Shown here: positions 55,461-64,000 of the stretch, piece after piece
How the letters are laid out: each line of letters opens with the position of its first letter
Numbering within the stretch: position 1 is the stretch's first letter
Made by a program: the position numbers and the translations under genes
NCBI RefSeq assembly: GCF_021246465.1
Contig: NZ_JAHRHK010000007.1
Span: forward strand, 41,130 to 105,129
DNA: 64,000 nucleotides
Origin: Nocardioides sp. R-C-SC26
GTDB lineage: Bacteria > Actinomycetota > Actinomycetes > Propionibacteriales > Nocardioidaceae
Direction of reading: 5' to 3'
Notes under the pieces: generated by a model
Seen by the model: the letters and a program-made list of their open reading frames with translations, nothing else
Databases searched by the model: none
What the model was told of the DNA's origin: nothing

Positions 55461-57712
55461 GAGCGCTCCAGGAAGTCGGCCTCGGCCCGTCGCTCCAGCT
55501 CGGCGACGGCGTCACGCAGCTCGGGCCAGGCGACCAGCTCGGCGTCGACGGCGAGCAGCGACTCGGCCGCCTCGCGGGCCTCCACGATCGTCTTCTCGTC
55601 GCGCAGCACCCTCAGATTCTCCAGCGAGGAGCGCCACCCCGACTGCGAGCGCCCCAGCACGTCGCCCTCGCGGCGCTGCTCGAGATCTACCCGGCTCAGT
55701 TCGAAGCCGTCGGTCGTGCCGGCGACGGCGTCGAGGCGCTCGCGCGACGGATGCTCGCCGCCGATCGGGGTGACCAGCAGACACAGCCCCGGAAGCCCTC
55801 CTCGCCCGACGCGACCGCGCAGCTGGTGGAGCTGGGAGATGCCGAACCGGTCGGCGTCCATGATCACCATCATCGTCGCGTTGGGGACGTCGACGCCGAC
55901 CTCGATCACCGTCGTCGCGACGAGGACATCGACCTCGCCGGCGGCGAAGGCCCGCATCGTCGTGTCCTTGTCCTCGGAGGTCATCCGGCCGTGCAGCGTG
56001 CGCAGCCGCAGCGCGCTGAGCGGCCCGGCGCTCAACTCCTCGGCGAGGGCGTCCACGGCGACCAGCGGCGGTCGCGTGCCCGGCTCCGGTGGGTCCTGGC
56101 CCTCGACGCCGACGGCGGGCGGCTCGGCGTCGGACTCGCCCTCCTCGGTGACGTCGCCGCTGATCCGCGGGCAGACGACATAGACCTGGTGGCCGCGCGC
56201 GACCTCCTCGCGCACGCGCTCCCAGACCCGCTCGTACCACGCCGGGTGGTCGGCGACGTCGACGACGTTCGTCTGGATCGCCGCGCGGCCGGCGGGCAGC
56301 TCACGCAGCACCGAGGTCTCCAAGTCGCCGAAGACGGTCATCGCGACCGTGCGCGGGATGGGCGTCGCCGTCATCACCAGCACGTGCGGAGGCACCGCCC
56401 CCTTGCCGGTGAGGGCGGCGCGCTGCTCGACGCCGAACCGGTGCTGCTCGTCGACGACGACCAGCCCGAGGTCGGCGAACATCACGGTGTCCTCGAGGAG
56501 CGCGTGGGTGCCCACCACGATGCCCGACTCGCCGGTGACCAGCCGGGAGAGCGGGGCGGTTCGCTGGCTCTTGGTCATCGAGCCGGTGAGCAGCTCGACG
56601 CGGGTCGCCTCCGCGGCAGCGCCGAGCATGCCGGCCTCGGCGAGGTCGCCGAGCATGGCGGTGATCGAGCGATGGTGCTGCTGCGCGAGCACCTCGGTGG
56701 GGGCGAGCAACGCGGCCTGGCCTCCGGAGTCGACGACCCGCAGCATCGCCCGCAACGCCACCAGCGTCTTGCCCGAGCCGACCTCGCCCTGGAGCAGGCG
56801 GTTCATCGGGTGCCCACTCGCGAGATCGGCGTCGATCTCCTCCCCGACGGCGCTCTGCCCCGCCGTCAGCTCGAACGGCAGCCGGGCGTCGAAGGCCGCG
56901 AGGAGGCCGCCGTCGCCGCCCGTGCGGGCGACCGCGCCGACGCTGCGCTGGACCGCCCGACGACGCGCGAGCACCACCTGGGTGACCAGCGCCTCGGCGA
57001 ATCGGAATCTCCGCTGCGCCCTCGTCACCTGGGCGAAGTCGTCGGGGGCGTGCACCCACTCCAGGGCGGTGGGGAGGTCGAGGACGGCGTAGCGCTCGGC
57101 CAGCTCGTCCGGCACGACGTCGGGCATGTCGTCGACCACGCTGCGCGCGAAGGCGACAGCGCGCTGGACGTCGTCGACCGCGAGGCCCTTGGTGAGCGGG
57201 TACAGCGGGAACAGGCCGCGACCGGCGAGTGCCGCGCCGACGGCGCCGTCGACCTCGGCCGGCGACTCCGTGCCGTCGGGGAACATGATCGCCGTCGGAT
57301 TGGTCAGCTGCCACTGGTCGCGGAACTGCCCGGCCTGTCCCATGAAGACCCCCCGCGCGCCGGCGTTGTACTGCCGGTGATGGAACTCGGCGATGTGCCG
57401 CTTCTGGGAGAAGAAGGTCATCGTGAGCGGCCGGCCGTCGGTGCGCAGGGTGGTCTCGACGCGGAAGGCGAGGCGCCGCGTGCCGGGGTGGGTGTACTCG
57501 CGGATCTTGGACGAGACGATCTCCCCGACCACGGCCAGGTACTGCCCGACCTTGAGCTCGTCCACCTTGGTGAGCGAACCGGTCTCCAGGTAGCGCCGTG
57601 GGAAGTGGTGCAGCAGGTCGCCGACGGTGCGCAGACCGAGCCCCTGGCTGAACTGGGTGGTCTTGCCGGAACCGCCCAGCACCGCCTCGATCGGTGAGTC
57701 GAGGGAGATCAC
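55457..57712 (-). CDS. recG: ATP-dependent DNA helicase RecG
   Basis: A 751-aa superfamily-2 branch-migration helicase. It has an N-terminal OB/wedge domain, Walker A GEVGSGKTLVAL, DEQH box VVDEQHRFGVEQRAAL, MTATPIPRT and the C-terminal helicase half with TTVIEVGVDVPNATMM and QLRGRVGRG. An acidic ~25-residue insert lies in the C-terminal half before SALRLRTLHG. GTG start. Confidence 0.96.
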   Translation of the reverse strand: MISLDSPIEAVLGGSGKTTQFSQGLGLRTVGDLLHHFPRRYLETGSLTKVDELKVGQYLAVVGEIVSSKIREYTHPGTRRLAFRVETTLRTDGRPLTMTFFSQKRHIAEFHHRQYNAGARGVFMGQAGQFRDQWQLTNPTAIMFPDGTESPAEVDGAVGAALAGRGLFPLYPLTKGLAVDDVQRAVAFARSVVDDMPDVVPDELAERYAVLDLPTALEWVHAPDDFAQVTRAQRRFRFAEALVTQVVLARRRAVQRSVGAVARTGGDGGLLAAFDARLPFELTAGQSAVGEEIDADLASGHPMNRLLQGEVGSGKTLVALRAMLRVVDSGGQAALLAPTEVLAQQHHRSITAMLGDLAEAGMLGAAAEATRVELLTGSMTKSQRTAPLSRLVTGESGIVVGTHALLEDTVMFADLGLVVVDEQHRFGVEQRAALTGKGAVPPHVLVMTATPIPRTVAMTVFGDLETSVLRELPAGRAAIQTNVVDVADHPAWYERVWERVREEVARGHQVYVVCPRISGDVTEEGESDAEPPAVGVEGQDPPEPGTRPPLVAVDALAEELSAGPLSALRLRTLHGRMTSEDKDTTMRAFAAGEVDVLVATTVIEVGVDVPNATMMVIMDADRFGISQLHQLRGRVGRGGLPGLCLLVTPIGGEHPSRERLDAVAGTTDGFELSRVDLEQRREGDVLGRSQSGWRSSLENLRVLRDEKTIVEAREAAESLLAVDAELVAWPELRDAVAELERRAEADFLERS

Positions 57713-57737
57713 GGGGTCGCGCCGTACGACATCGGGG

Positions 57738-59468
57738 CTACTCCACCGACATCAGGAGCGGGTACCGCTCCTGACCGCCGTCGTAGACGACCACGTCGAC
57801 GTGCGGGTGCGACTCCGCGAGCACGCCCCCGACCCGCTCGGCCAGGGCGTGGTCGCCGGCGCCGCCGACCAGCGTGATGAGCTCGCCGCCACCGGCAAGC
57901 AGGCGCTCGGCCACGCCGACGGCGACGTCGTCGAGGTCGTGGCCGACCACGGCGAAGTCGCCGGCGATGACGCCGAGCACGTCGCCCGGTTCACACCATC
58001 CGGCCATCGTGAGCGCCTTGCGGGCGGCGATGGTGATCGCGCCGTGCCGGACGTGGCGAGCGGTCGCCGTCATCTCCAGGACGTCGTGGTCGAAGCCGCG
58101 CCCGGGCTCGTGCACGGCCATCGCGGCCAGCCCCTGCACCTGGGCCTGCGTGGGGATGACAGCCACCCGCAGGCCCAGATCCGCCTCCGCGGTCCGGGCC
58201 GCCAGCTCCGCGACGCGCACCGAGTCGCCGTCGTTGGGCAGGACGATGACCTCGCGTGCGCCGCACGCCGAGATCGCCTCGAGCATGACGCCCGCCGAGG
58301 GTCGGTCTCCGGGCCCACCACGCACGACGGCAGCGCCGGCGTCCTCGAAGAGCGATGCCAGGCCCGGTCCGGCGGCGACGACGACGACGCGACGGCCGGT
58401 GGCCGCGGTGGCCGCGTTCCCCGCGGCCGCCTGGTCGGCGAGCTGCTGGCTGATCTGCTGGGCGAAGTGCGTCACGCGGATCCGGTGCGGGCGGCCCGCC
58501 TCGATGCCCGCCTCGATCGCGGCGCCGACGTCGTCGACGTGCACGTGGACGTTCCACAGCCCCTCGCCGCCGACGACGACCAGGGAGTCGCCGAGAGGCG
58601 CGAGAGCCGCGCGCAGGGCCGCGACCCGATCGTCGGCGGCCTCGAGCAGGTACATGACCTCGTAGGCCGGGCCGCCGGCCTCGAGGTCTCCTCCCCCATG
58701 GGCGGCGTCGTGGCCGATGGCCGACACGGGTGCGGTGCGACGCACCGGGATCGCGTGCTGACCGAGCACCGTCGGCATCGACACCGGACGACGACCCGTC
58801 ACGGCCGTCTCGGCGGCGTCGAGGATGACGCAGAGCCCGCGTCCACCGGCGTCGACGACGCCGGCGTCGCGCAGCACCGCGAGTTGCTCGGGTGTGCGGG
58901 CCAGGGCCGCACGGGCTGCCGCGGCACTGACGACGAACACGTCGCGAGCACGCGCGGCCGGGTCCTGCTCGACGTGCTCCGCCGCGGCCTCCGCAGCGGC
59001 ACGGGCGACGCTGAGGATGGTTCCCTCCACAGGCGTCCCGACGGCGCGATAGCTCGCCTCGGTGGCCTCGGTCAGCGCCTGAGCCATCACGACCGCGTTG
59101 CGCTCGACGTCACTCGAGCGGGCGACGCGACGAGCGATCGCGCCGAGCATCTCGCTGAGGATGACCCCGGAGTTGCCCCGGGCCCCGAGCAGCGCACCGC
59201 GGGTGAAGGCGGCCAGCGCCGTCGCTCGCGGATCGGCCTCGGGCGATCCGGCGGCGCCGTCGAGCCCGCCGCGCACTGCCTCGTGCACGGCTTCGCGCGC
59301 CGCCGAGAAGGTCAGGTACATGTTCGTGCCGGTGTCGCCGTCGGGCACCGGGTAGACGTTGAGGGCGTCGATCTCCTCGCGGGCCGCCGCCAGCGCGTCG
59401 GCAGCCAGATCGACGAACCGCAGCACGACGTCCAGCGAGATGCCGGTGCCGGTCGGTTCGGGTTCCAT
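57738..59468 (-). CDS. DAK2/DegV-type kinase-like protein (FakA-like)
   Basis: A 576-aa protein. The N-terminal DAK2 (DhaL) domain has LNVYPVPDGDTGTNMYLT with the Mg-ATP aspartates and ALLGARGNSGVILSEM. The central and C-terminal parts resemble the FakA_M/FakA_C regions (GGEGLWNVHVHVDDVG, VIVLPNDGDSV, LITLVGGAGD). FakA phosphorylates fatty acids presented by FakB; no FakB gene is in the window. Conserved next to recG and rpmB, as here. Confidence 0.88.
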   Translation of the reverse strand: MEPEPTGTGISLDVVLRFVDLAADALAAAREEIDALNVYPVPDGDTGTNMYLTFSAAREAVHEAVRGGLDGAAGSPEADPRATALAAFTRGALLGARGNSGVILSEMLGAIARRVARSSDVERNAVVMAQALTEATEASYRAVGTPVEGTILSVARAAAEAAAEHVEQDPAARARDVFVVSAAAARAALARTPEQLAVLRDAGVVDAGGRGLCVILDAAETAVTGRRPVSMPTVLGQHAIPVRRTAPVSAIGHDAAHGGGDLEAGGPAYEVMYLLEAADDRVAALRAALAPLGDSLVVVGGEGLWNVHVHVDDVGAAIEAGIEAGRPHRIRVTHFAQQISQQLADQAAAGNAATAATGRRVVVVAAGPGLASLFEDAGAAVVRGGPGDRPSAGVMLEAISACGAREVIVLPNDGDSVRVAELAARTAEADLGLRVAVIPTQAQVQGLAAMAVHEPGRGFDHDVLEMTATARHVRHGAITIAARKALTMAGWCEPGDVLGVIAGDFAVVGHDLDDVAVGVAERLLAGGGELITLVGGAGDHALAERVGGVLAESHPHVDVVVYDGGQERYPLLMSVE

Positions 59469-59567
59469 CGCCTACCTGGGTGTCGCTGGGTCAGAGAGTG
59501 AGGTGGCACACGGTAGTGCTCATCGGCCTGTTCAGCCGAGCGGCCCGCGTTCACGCGTCGCACACGA

Positions 59568-59597
59568 TTTCGGCGTGACGCCGCGCTCGGATACATT
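59568..59597 (+). promoter_or_regulatory. Predicted rpmB promoter
   Basis: TTTCGG (59568-59573), 18-bp spacer, TACATT (59592-59597). Same layout as the other ribosomal protein promoters in the window. Leader about 115 nt. Confidence 0.5.
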
Positions 59598-59719
59598 GGT
59601 GCGGTTGCCTGCTCGGCCCTCGTGGTTCACGCCTGTGATCCACGCCTGGCGTCGCGGGCCCTCGAACTCAGCACCATTCTCGTCGTACCCATCATCAGTT
59701 CAGAACTCAGGAGTGCCCC

Positions 59720-59905
59720 GTGGCTGCCGTCTGCGACATCTGCGCCAAGAAGCCGACGTTCGGCAACAACCGCCCGTGGTCGCGCAAGATCACCAAGCGT
59801 CGGTTCGACCCGAACATCCAGCGTGTGCGCGCCAAGGTCAACGGCACGCCGACCCGCCTCAACGTCTGCACCGGCTGCCTCAAGGCCGGCAAGGTCACGC
59901 GCTGA
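59720..59905 (+). CDS. rpmB: 50S ribosomal protein L28
   Basis: A 61-aa L28: CDICAKKPTFGNN and, at the end, VCTGCLKAGKVTR, so both Cys pairs of the zinc-binding C+ form are kept. GTG start with AGGAG upstream. Opposite in strand to the DAK gene behind it. Confidence 0.95.
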   Translation: MAAVCDICAKKPTFGNNRPWSRKITKRRFDPNIQRVRAKVNGTPTRLNVCTGCLKAGKVTR

Positions 59906-59951
59906 TCCCGACCGCCCGGGGCTGATCGCTCCGAGCACCCGGCTTCGTCAT

Positions 59952-59981
59952 CAGGCCGTCGTCCCTCGGGACGACGGCCTG
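59952..59981. terminator. Bidirectional terminator between rpmB and thiL
   Basis: CAGGCCGTCGTCCC and GGGACGACGGCCTG are perfect 14-nt complements around 2 nt (13 bp with a tetraloop). They lie in the gap between converging genes. Confidence 0.7.
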
Positions 59982-60015
59982 TGCGCGTTGAGCGGCCCCT
60001 CGATCGCACACCGAC

Positions 60016-61002
60016 TCAGAAGTGCGTCCAGCCTCCGGGGCCGTCGTAGGCGAGTCCGTCGACGGTGACCCGGGGAGTCGCTGCGTCGGGGTCGGGCGAC
60101 GTCACGACCGGGCGCACCTCCCCCACCACGCGCCACCCGACGGGTACCTCCCCCGCCGTCGGGAACGTCGCCACCAGGGCGTGGTCGTCGCCGCCGGTGA
60201 GCACCAGCCTCACCGGATCGGTGTTGAGAGCCGCTGCGACGGTCTCCAACGGCTCGGGGATCTCGAAGGCCTCCGAGCGGACGTCGATCCACACACCCGA
60301 GTCGACGGCGATGTGCCCCAGATCGGCCAGGAAGCCGTCGGAGACGTCGATCATCGCGCTCGCCCCCGCTTCGGCGGCCTCCCGCCCGGCGTCGTAGGGC
60401 GGCGCCGGACGTCGGTAGGCCTCCACCAGGGCCCGCGGCGAGCCGAAGCCGCGGCCGAGCACAGCGAGGCCACCGGCCGCCCACCCCTGCCGCCCGGTCA
60501 GGGCGACGACGTCGCCGGGTCGGGCTCCGGAGCGCAGGACGGGGGTCTGGGTACAGGCGCCGATCACCGTGACGGCGATGACGATCTCCTCGGCCCGGGT
60601 CAGGTCGCCGCCGACCACGCTCGCCCCCACCGCCTCGCACTCCTCGGCGAACCCGGCGGCGAATTCCATCGCCCACGCGAGCGGCAGATCGGCCGGCGTG
60701 GCCAACCCGATGGTCAGCGAGTGGGCCCGCCCGCCCATGGCATTGATGTCGGAGAGATTCTGGGCGGCCGCTCGGTGACCGACGTCGCGCGCCGTGGCCC
60801 AGTCGCGCCGGAAGTGCCGGCCCTCGACCACGAGATCGGTGGAGACCACCACGTGTCCCGTGCGCACTCGGAGCACGGCTGCATCATCGCCCGGGCCGAC
60901 GAGCACGTGGTCACCTTGGGGGAAGAGGCCCTGGAGGCGGGAGATCAGGCCGAACTCTCCGACGTCGGCGACGGTGACCTCACGAGGCGGCTCCGATGAC
61001 AT
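60016..61002 (-). CDS. thiL: Thiamine-monophosphate kinase
   Basis: A 328-aa PurM-fold kinase making thiamine diphosphate. GDDAAVLRV, STDLVVEGRHF, NLSDINAMGG, GGDLTRAEE and IDVSDGFLADLGHI are the family motifs, with the C-terminal GGDDHALVATF. Single gene, divergent from the DUF3515 gene. Confidence 0.95.
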   Translation of the reverse strand: MSSEPPREVTVADVGEFGLISRLQGLFPQGDHVLVGPGDDAAVLRVRTGHVVVSTDLVVEGRHFRRDWATARDVGHRAAAQNLSDINAMGGRAHSLTIGLATPADLPLAWAMEFAAGFAEECEAVGASVVGGDLTRAEEIVIAVTVIGACTQTPVLRSGARPGDVVALTGRQGWAAGGLAVLGRGFGSPRALVEAYRRPAPPYDAGREAAEAGASAMIDVSDGFLADLGHIAVDSGVWIDVRSEAFEIPEPLETVAAALNTDPVRLVLTGGDDHALVATFPTAGEVPVGWRVVGEVRPVVTSPDPDAATPRVTVDGLAYDGPGGWTHF

Positions 61003-61113
61003 GCCGCCATCCCATCAGACGACGCGGCCGCGCAGCACCGTGGATGAGCGATTTCCGCGAATCCCTAGACTCGCCACGCGGTTGCCGCACCGCACGAGCA
61101 GGAGGTTGAGGCG

Positions 61114-61653
61114 TTGTCGACCACGCACCCACCGCAGCGCCGACCATCGAGCGGGATGAGCCGCGGCGTGTCGGCGCTCCTGGCGTCCACCGCCTTCGCG
61201 CTGACCGCGTGCGGTGCCTCCGACGTCGCGCTGCGCCCAGCGGACCTGTCGGACGCGGACCGTCGGACATGCGAGGCGTTCGTCGAGGCCCTGCCGGACG
61301 AGCTTGCCGGCATGGGGCGCCGCGAGGTGCCGACGTCCGACGAGACGGAGGGCTCCGCACCGGTCGGGGCCGCCTACGGCGACCCGGCGATCACGGTGCA
61401 GTGCGGGGTGCCGGTCCCCGAGGAGTTCGATCGCACCCAGACCTGCGAGCTCGCCAACGACGTCGGCTGGTACGTGCCGACGACGGTCTTCGACGACCAG
61501 GGAGCCGACGTCACGATGACGACGGCCGGGTACCGCCCTGTCGTCGAACTGCGGCTGCCGGCGCAGTATCGGCCCGACGGTCCCGCCGCCGCGACCGCCG
61601 AGCTCGCCGCGGCGGTCAAGACCCACACCGAACTCGTCGAGCCCTGCGACTGA
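61114..61653 (+). CDS. DUF3515 lipoprotein
   Basis: A 179-aa protein with a signal peptide and lipobox FALTAC (Cys about residue 33), so anchored outside the membrane. The mature part has RPADLSDADRRTCEAFVEAL, PAITVQCGVP and TCELANDVGWYV, typical of DUF3515, a family of actinobacteria with unknown function. TTG start supported by GGAGG upstream; an in-frame ATG at 61156 would still leave a signal peptide. A possible -10 TAGACT lies at 61066-61071. Confidence 0.85.
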   Translation: MSTTHPPQRRPSSGMSRGVSALLASTAFALTACGASDVALRPADLSDADRRTCEAFVEALPDELAGMGRREVPTSDETEGSAPVGAAYGDPAITVQCGVPVPEEFDRTQTCELANDVGWYVPTTVFDDQGADVTMTTAGYRPVVELRLPAQYRPDGPAAATAELAAAVKTHTELVEPCD

Positions 61654-61683
61654 GGGATCGCGCGAGAAGGCGACCTGCCGACC

Positions 61684-62859
61684 TCAGCGCAGGCCGGTGT
61701 CGCGTGCGAGCGCGAGCTGGAGCAGCCGGTCGACCAGCGCCGGATAGTCGACGCCGGACGCCGCCCACATCTGCGGATACATCGAGAGCGGCGTGAAGCC
61801 GGGCATCGTGTTGATCTCGTTGACCACGATGCCGCCGTCGGGCAGCACGAAGAAGTCGACCCGTGCCAGGCCCTCGCAACCGACCGCCTCGAACGCGGAG
61901 ACCGAGAGCTCCCGCAATCGGGCGGTGAGCTCGTCGGAAAGGTGCGCGGGGATGTCCAGCTCGGTGGCCTCCTCGGGCAGGTACTTGGCCCGGAAGTCGT
62001 AGAAGTCGTGATCGCCGGTGATCCGGATCTCCGCCGGGACGCTGGTCTCCGGCGTGCCGTCGAGGGCCTGCAGGACGCCGCACTCGATCTCGCGCGCGCC
62101 CTCGGCCGAGACCTCGACCAACACCTTCGGGTCGTACCGCAACGCCTCCTCGATGGCGCCGGCGAGCTCTCCGGCGCTGCGCACCTTCGAGATGCCGATG
62201 CTCGAGCCACCACGAGCGGGCTTGACGAAGACCGGGTAGCCCAGCGTGTCGACACGCTCGGTCGCCGCGCGGGCGCTCTCGCGCCACTGTCGCGCCGTCA
62301 CCACGACACTCGGCATCACCGGAAGCCCAGCGGCCGCGAGCACGATCTTCATGTAGGCCTTGTCCATGCTGACGGCCGAGGCCAGCACCCCCGCGCCGAC
62401 GTACCGCACGTCGGTCATCTCCAGCAGGCCCTGCAGCGTGCCGTCCTCGCCCCAGGGGCCGTGCAGTACGGGGAACACCACGTCGACCTCGCCCAGCGCC
62501 CGCGGGGGCCGCCCTGCCTCCGAGACCACCAGCTCGGTGCCCGACTCGGCCCGCGCGAGCGCGACCGGCGTGGCGTCCGCGTCGACACTCGGCAGGGTCT
62601 CGGCGCTGGTGAGCCGGAGACGCTCGACGTCGCCGGACTCCAGCACCCATCGACCGTCGGCCGCGATGCCGAGCGGAACGACGTCGTAGCGGTCCCGGTC
62701 GATCGCGGCGAGGACGCTGCCCGCCGTCACGCACGAGATCGCGTGCTCGCTGGACCGGCCGCCGAACACGACGGCCACGCGCGGCTTGCGCGCCACGGCG
62801 TCGGCACCCGCGGGGTCGCCTGGGGAGCCGCCGGAGGTGGTGCCTGGGGAGCCGGTCAC
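61684..62859 (-). CDS. ddl: D-alanine--D-alanine ligase
   Basis: A 391-aa ATP-grasp enzyme for peptidoglycan precursor synthesis. VVFGGRSSEHAIS, PVLHGPWGEDGTLQGLLEM, YPVFVKPARGGSSIGISKV, VEVSAEGAREIECGVL, RVDFFVLPDGGIVVNEINTMPGFT and SMYPQM are all present. The start is set at GTG 62859, with a -10-like hexamer 7 nt upstream. The longer reading to 62904 would overlap the divergent gene. Confidence 0.94.
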   Translation of the reverse strand: MTGSPGTTSGGSPGDPAGADAVARKPRVAVVFGGRSSEHAISCVTAGSVLAAIDRDRYDVVPLGIAADGRWVLESGDVERLRLTSAETLPSVDADATPVALARAESGTELVVSEAGRPPRALGEVDVVFPVLHGPWGEDGTLQGLLEMTDVRYVGAGVLASAVSMDKAYMKIVLAAAGLPVMPSVVVTARQWRESARAATERVDTLGYPVFVKPARGGSSIGISKVRSAGELAGAIEEALRYDPKVLVEVSAEGAREIECGVLQALDGTPETSVPAEIRITGDHDFYDFRAKYLPEEATELDIPAHLSDELTARLRELSVSAFEAVGCEGLARVDFFVLPDGGIVVNEINTMPGFTPLSMYPQMWAASGVDYPALVDRLLQLALARDTGLR

Positions 62860-62866
62860 GGGCAGA

Positions 62867-62876
62867 ACCCTATCCT
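62867..62876. promoter_or_regulatory. Overlapping divergent -10 elements, ddl / PLP enzyme
   Basis: TATCCT on the plus strand (62871-62876) ends 6 nt before the GTG at 62883. TAGGGT on the minus strand (62872-62867) ends 7 nt before the GTG at 62859. The two hexamers overlap by two bases. Confidence 0.5.
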
Positions 62877-62882
62877 CGTGAG

Positions 62883-63953
62883 GTGGCCGATCTGACACCT
62901 GCAACCGTGGCCGTGACGGCGGGGCGCCCCGCGCACGAGCCCGACCAGCCGCTCAACGTGCCGATCACGATGGCCTCGACCTACGTCGCAGGTGGCGACG
63001 TCGAGTACGGGCGGTACGGCAATCCCACCTGGACGGCGTTCGAGGACGCCCTCGGCCAGCTCGAGGGCGGGCGATGCCTGGCCTTCGCGTCCGGCATGGC
63101 GGCCGCGAGCGCGCTGCTCGACCTGGTGGGTCAGGGAGCGAACGTCGTGATGCCACGCCACGGCTACAACGGCTCGGTGATGGCACTGGCCGACCTCGAG
63201 GCGCGCGGCCGGCTAAGCGGCACCCTGGTCGACGTCACCGACACCGCGGCGCTGCACGCGGCCTGCGCCGATGCCGCTCTCGTGTGGATCGAGTCGCCGA
63301 CCAATCCCGCCCTGGAGCTGGTCGACATCGCCGGCGTGGTCGAGGTCGCTCACGCCGCGGGCGCCTACGTCGTGGTCGACAACACCTTCGCGACGCCGTT
63401 GCTGCAGCAGCCGCTCTCCCTCGGCGCAGACCTCGTGCTCCACTCGGCCACCAAGTACCTCTCGGGCCATAGCGACGTGCTGATGGGCGCCGTCGTCACC
63501 GCCGACGACGAGCTGTACGAGGTCGTGAAGAATCGTCGCTCTCTGACCGGCGCATCCCCCGGCGCCTTCGAGACCTGGCTCGCGCTCCGCGGTCTGCGCA
63601 CGTTGCACCTCCGGGTCGAACGCGCCCAGGCGAATGCGCAGGTGCTCGTCGAGCGTCTCCGCGATCATGCGGCGATCGAGGAGGTGCGCTACCCAGGCTT
63701 CGGGGGCATCATCGGCGCCGTCGTGGCCGCAGGCCCGGACGCCGCGGACCTGCTGGTGCGCACGACGTCGCTGTGGGTGCACGCGACGTCGCTCGGCGGG
63801 GTGGAGTCGACCTTCGAACGACGCCGTCGGTGGAAGGCCGAGCCGGTCACCATCCCCGAGGGCCTGGTGCGACTCTCCGTCGGCATCGAGGACGTGGAGG
63901 ATCTCTGGCGCGACCTCGCCGGGGCACTCGACCGACTGCCGACCACACGCTGA
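62883..63953 (+). CDS. Cys/Met-metabolism PLP enzyme (cystathionine γ-synthase family)
   Basis: A 356-aa fold-type I PLP enzyme. YGNPTWTAFEDALGQLEGG and FASGMAAASALL bind the cofactor phosphate, NTFATPLLQQPLSLGADLVLHS precedes Lys in SATKYLSGHSDVLMG (Schiff base), and SLGGVESTFE closes the site. Family members include cystathionine γ-synthase/lyase, β-lyase and methionine γ-lyase. At 356 aa this one is shorter than the usual 380-400, and the exact reaction cannot be told. Divergent from ddl; ends at a strong hairpin. Confidence 0.85.
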   Translation: MADLTPATVAVTAGRPAHEPDQPLNVPITMASTYVAGGDVEYGRYGNPTWTAFEDALGQLEGGRCLAFASGMAAASALLDLVGQGANVVMPRHGYNGSVMALADLEARGRLSGTLVDVTDTAALHAACADAALVWIESPTNPALELVDIAGVVEVAHAAGAYVVVDNTFATPLLQQPLSLGADLVLHSATKYLSGHSDVLMGAVVTADDELYEVVKNRRSLTGASPGAFETWLALRGLRTLHLRVERAQANAQVLVERLRDHAAIEEVRYPGFGGIIGAVVAAGPDAADLLVRTTSLWVHATSLGGVESTFERRRRWKAEPVTIPEGLVRLSVGIEDVEDLWRDLAGALDRLPTTR

Positions 63954-63985
63954 GTCGACCCGTCTCTACCTCGAGACGGGTCGAC
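63954..63985 (+). terminator. Terminator hairpin after the PLP-enzyme gene
   Basis: GTCGACCCGTCTC and GAGACGGGTCGAC are perfect 13-bp complements around TACCTC, starting right after the stop codon. No T-run follows. Confidence 0.65.
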
Positions 63986-64000
63986 GTGCTGGCCGGGGTT

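Overview
The window is 64 kb of very GC-rich, densely packed DNA with frequent GTG starts. Gene content and order point to an actinobacterium, most likely Propionibacteriales/Nocardioidaceae. This is inferred from DUF2469, DUF3515 and DUF664-type DinB genes, a Tat-exported phosphoesterase resembling a propionibacterial family, and the order of housekeeping genes. I saw no rRNA, tRNA, CRISPR array, transposase, phage gene or replication origin.

Positions 1-9.7 kb are accessory: a LOG-family protein, a GT4 glycosyltransferase, a Tat-type metallophosphoesterase, a GNAT acetyltransferase, a DinB protein, a small membrane protein, a GyrI-like protein, and a TetR repressor divergent from an SDR + Old-Yellow-Enzyme operon with a clear operator. 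Positions 9.7-17.6 kb carry the translation/lipid string rlmN-cdsA-frr-pyrH-tsf-rpsB (leftward), interrupted by a PLD-like lipoprotein gene. Positions 17.3-22.1 kb hold an M23-like protein, xerC, dprA, comM and yraN.

Positions 22.2-29.3 kb are the most unusual part: three consecutive, homologous TadE+TadG-like gene pairs with no Tad ATPase, prepilin or secretin gene nearby. Positions 29.4-37.2 kb hold the string rpsP-khpA-rimM-trmD-rplS-lepB-rnhB-DUF2469, split between trmD and rplS by an ammonium transporter gene and an opposite-strand Fic gene. Positions 37.3-50.1 kb hold an amidohydrolase, an NYN-like protein, ffh, glnD-glnK-amt, ftsY and smc (SRP, nitrogen sensing and chromosome organisation). 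Positions 50.2-64 kb hold an MFS transporter, mutM-rnc-rpmF-DUF177-coaD-rsmD-recG-DAK/FakA-like, rpmB, thiL, a DUF3515 lipoprotein gene, ddl and a Cys/Met-metabolism PLP enzyme.

Regulatory signals visible in the sequence: GlnR-like boxes upstream of both ammonium transporter genes; a TetR operator of overlapping palindromes; related promoter architecture before four ribosomal protein genes; at least seven starts where a TAnnnT hexamer lies only 6-7 nt before the start codon (predicted leaderless mRNAs); several terminator hairpins; a hairpin covering the Shine-Dalgarno of yraN; and a palindromic repeat next to rlmN. Functional names rest on motif recognition by eye; no database search was run.
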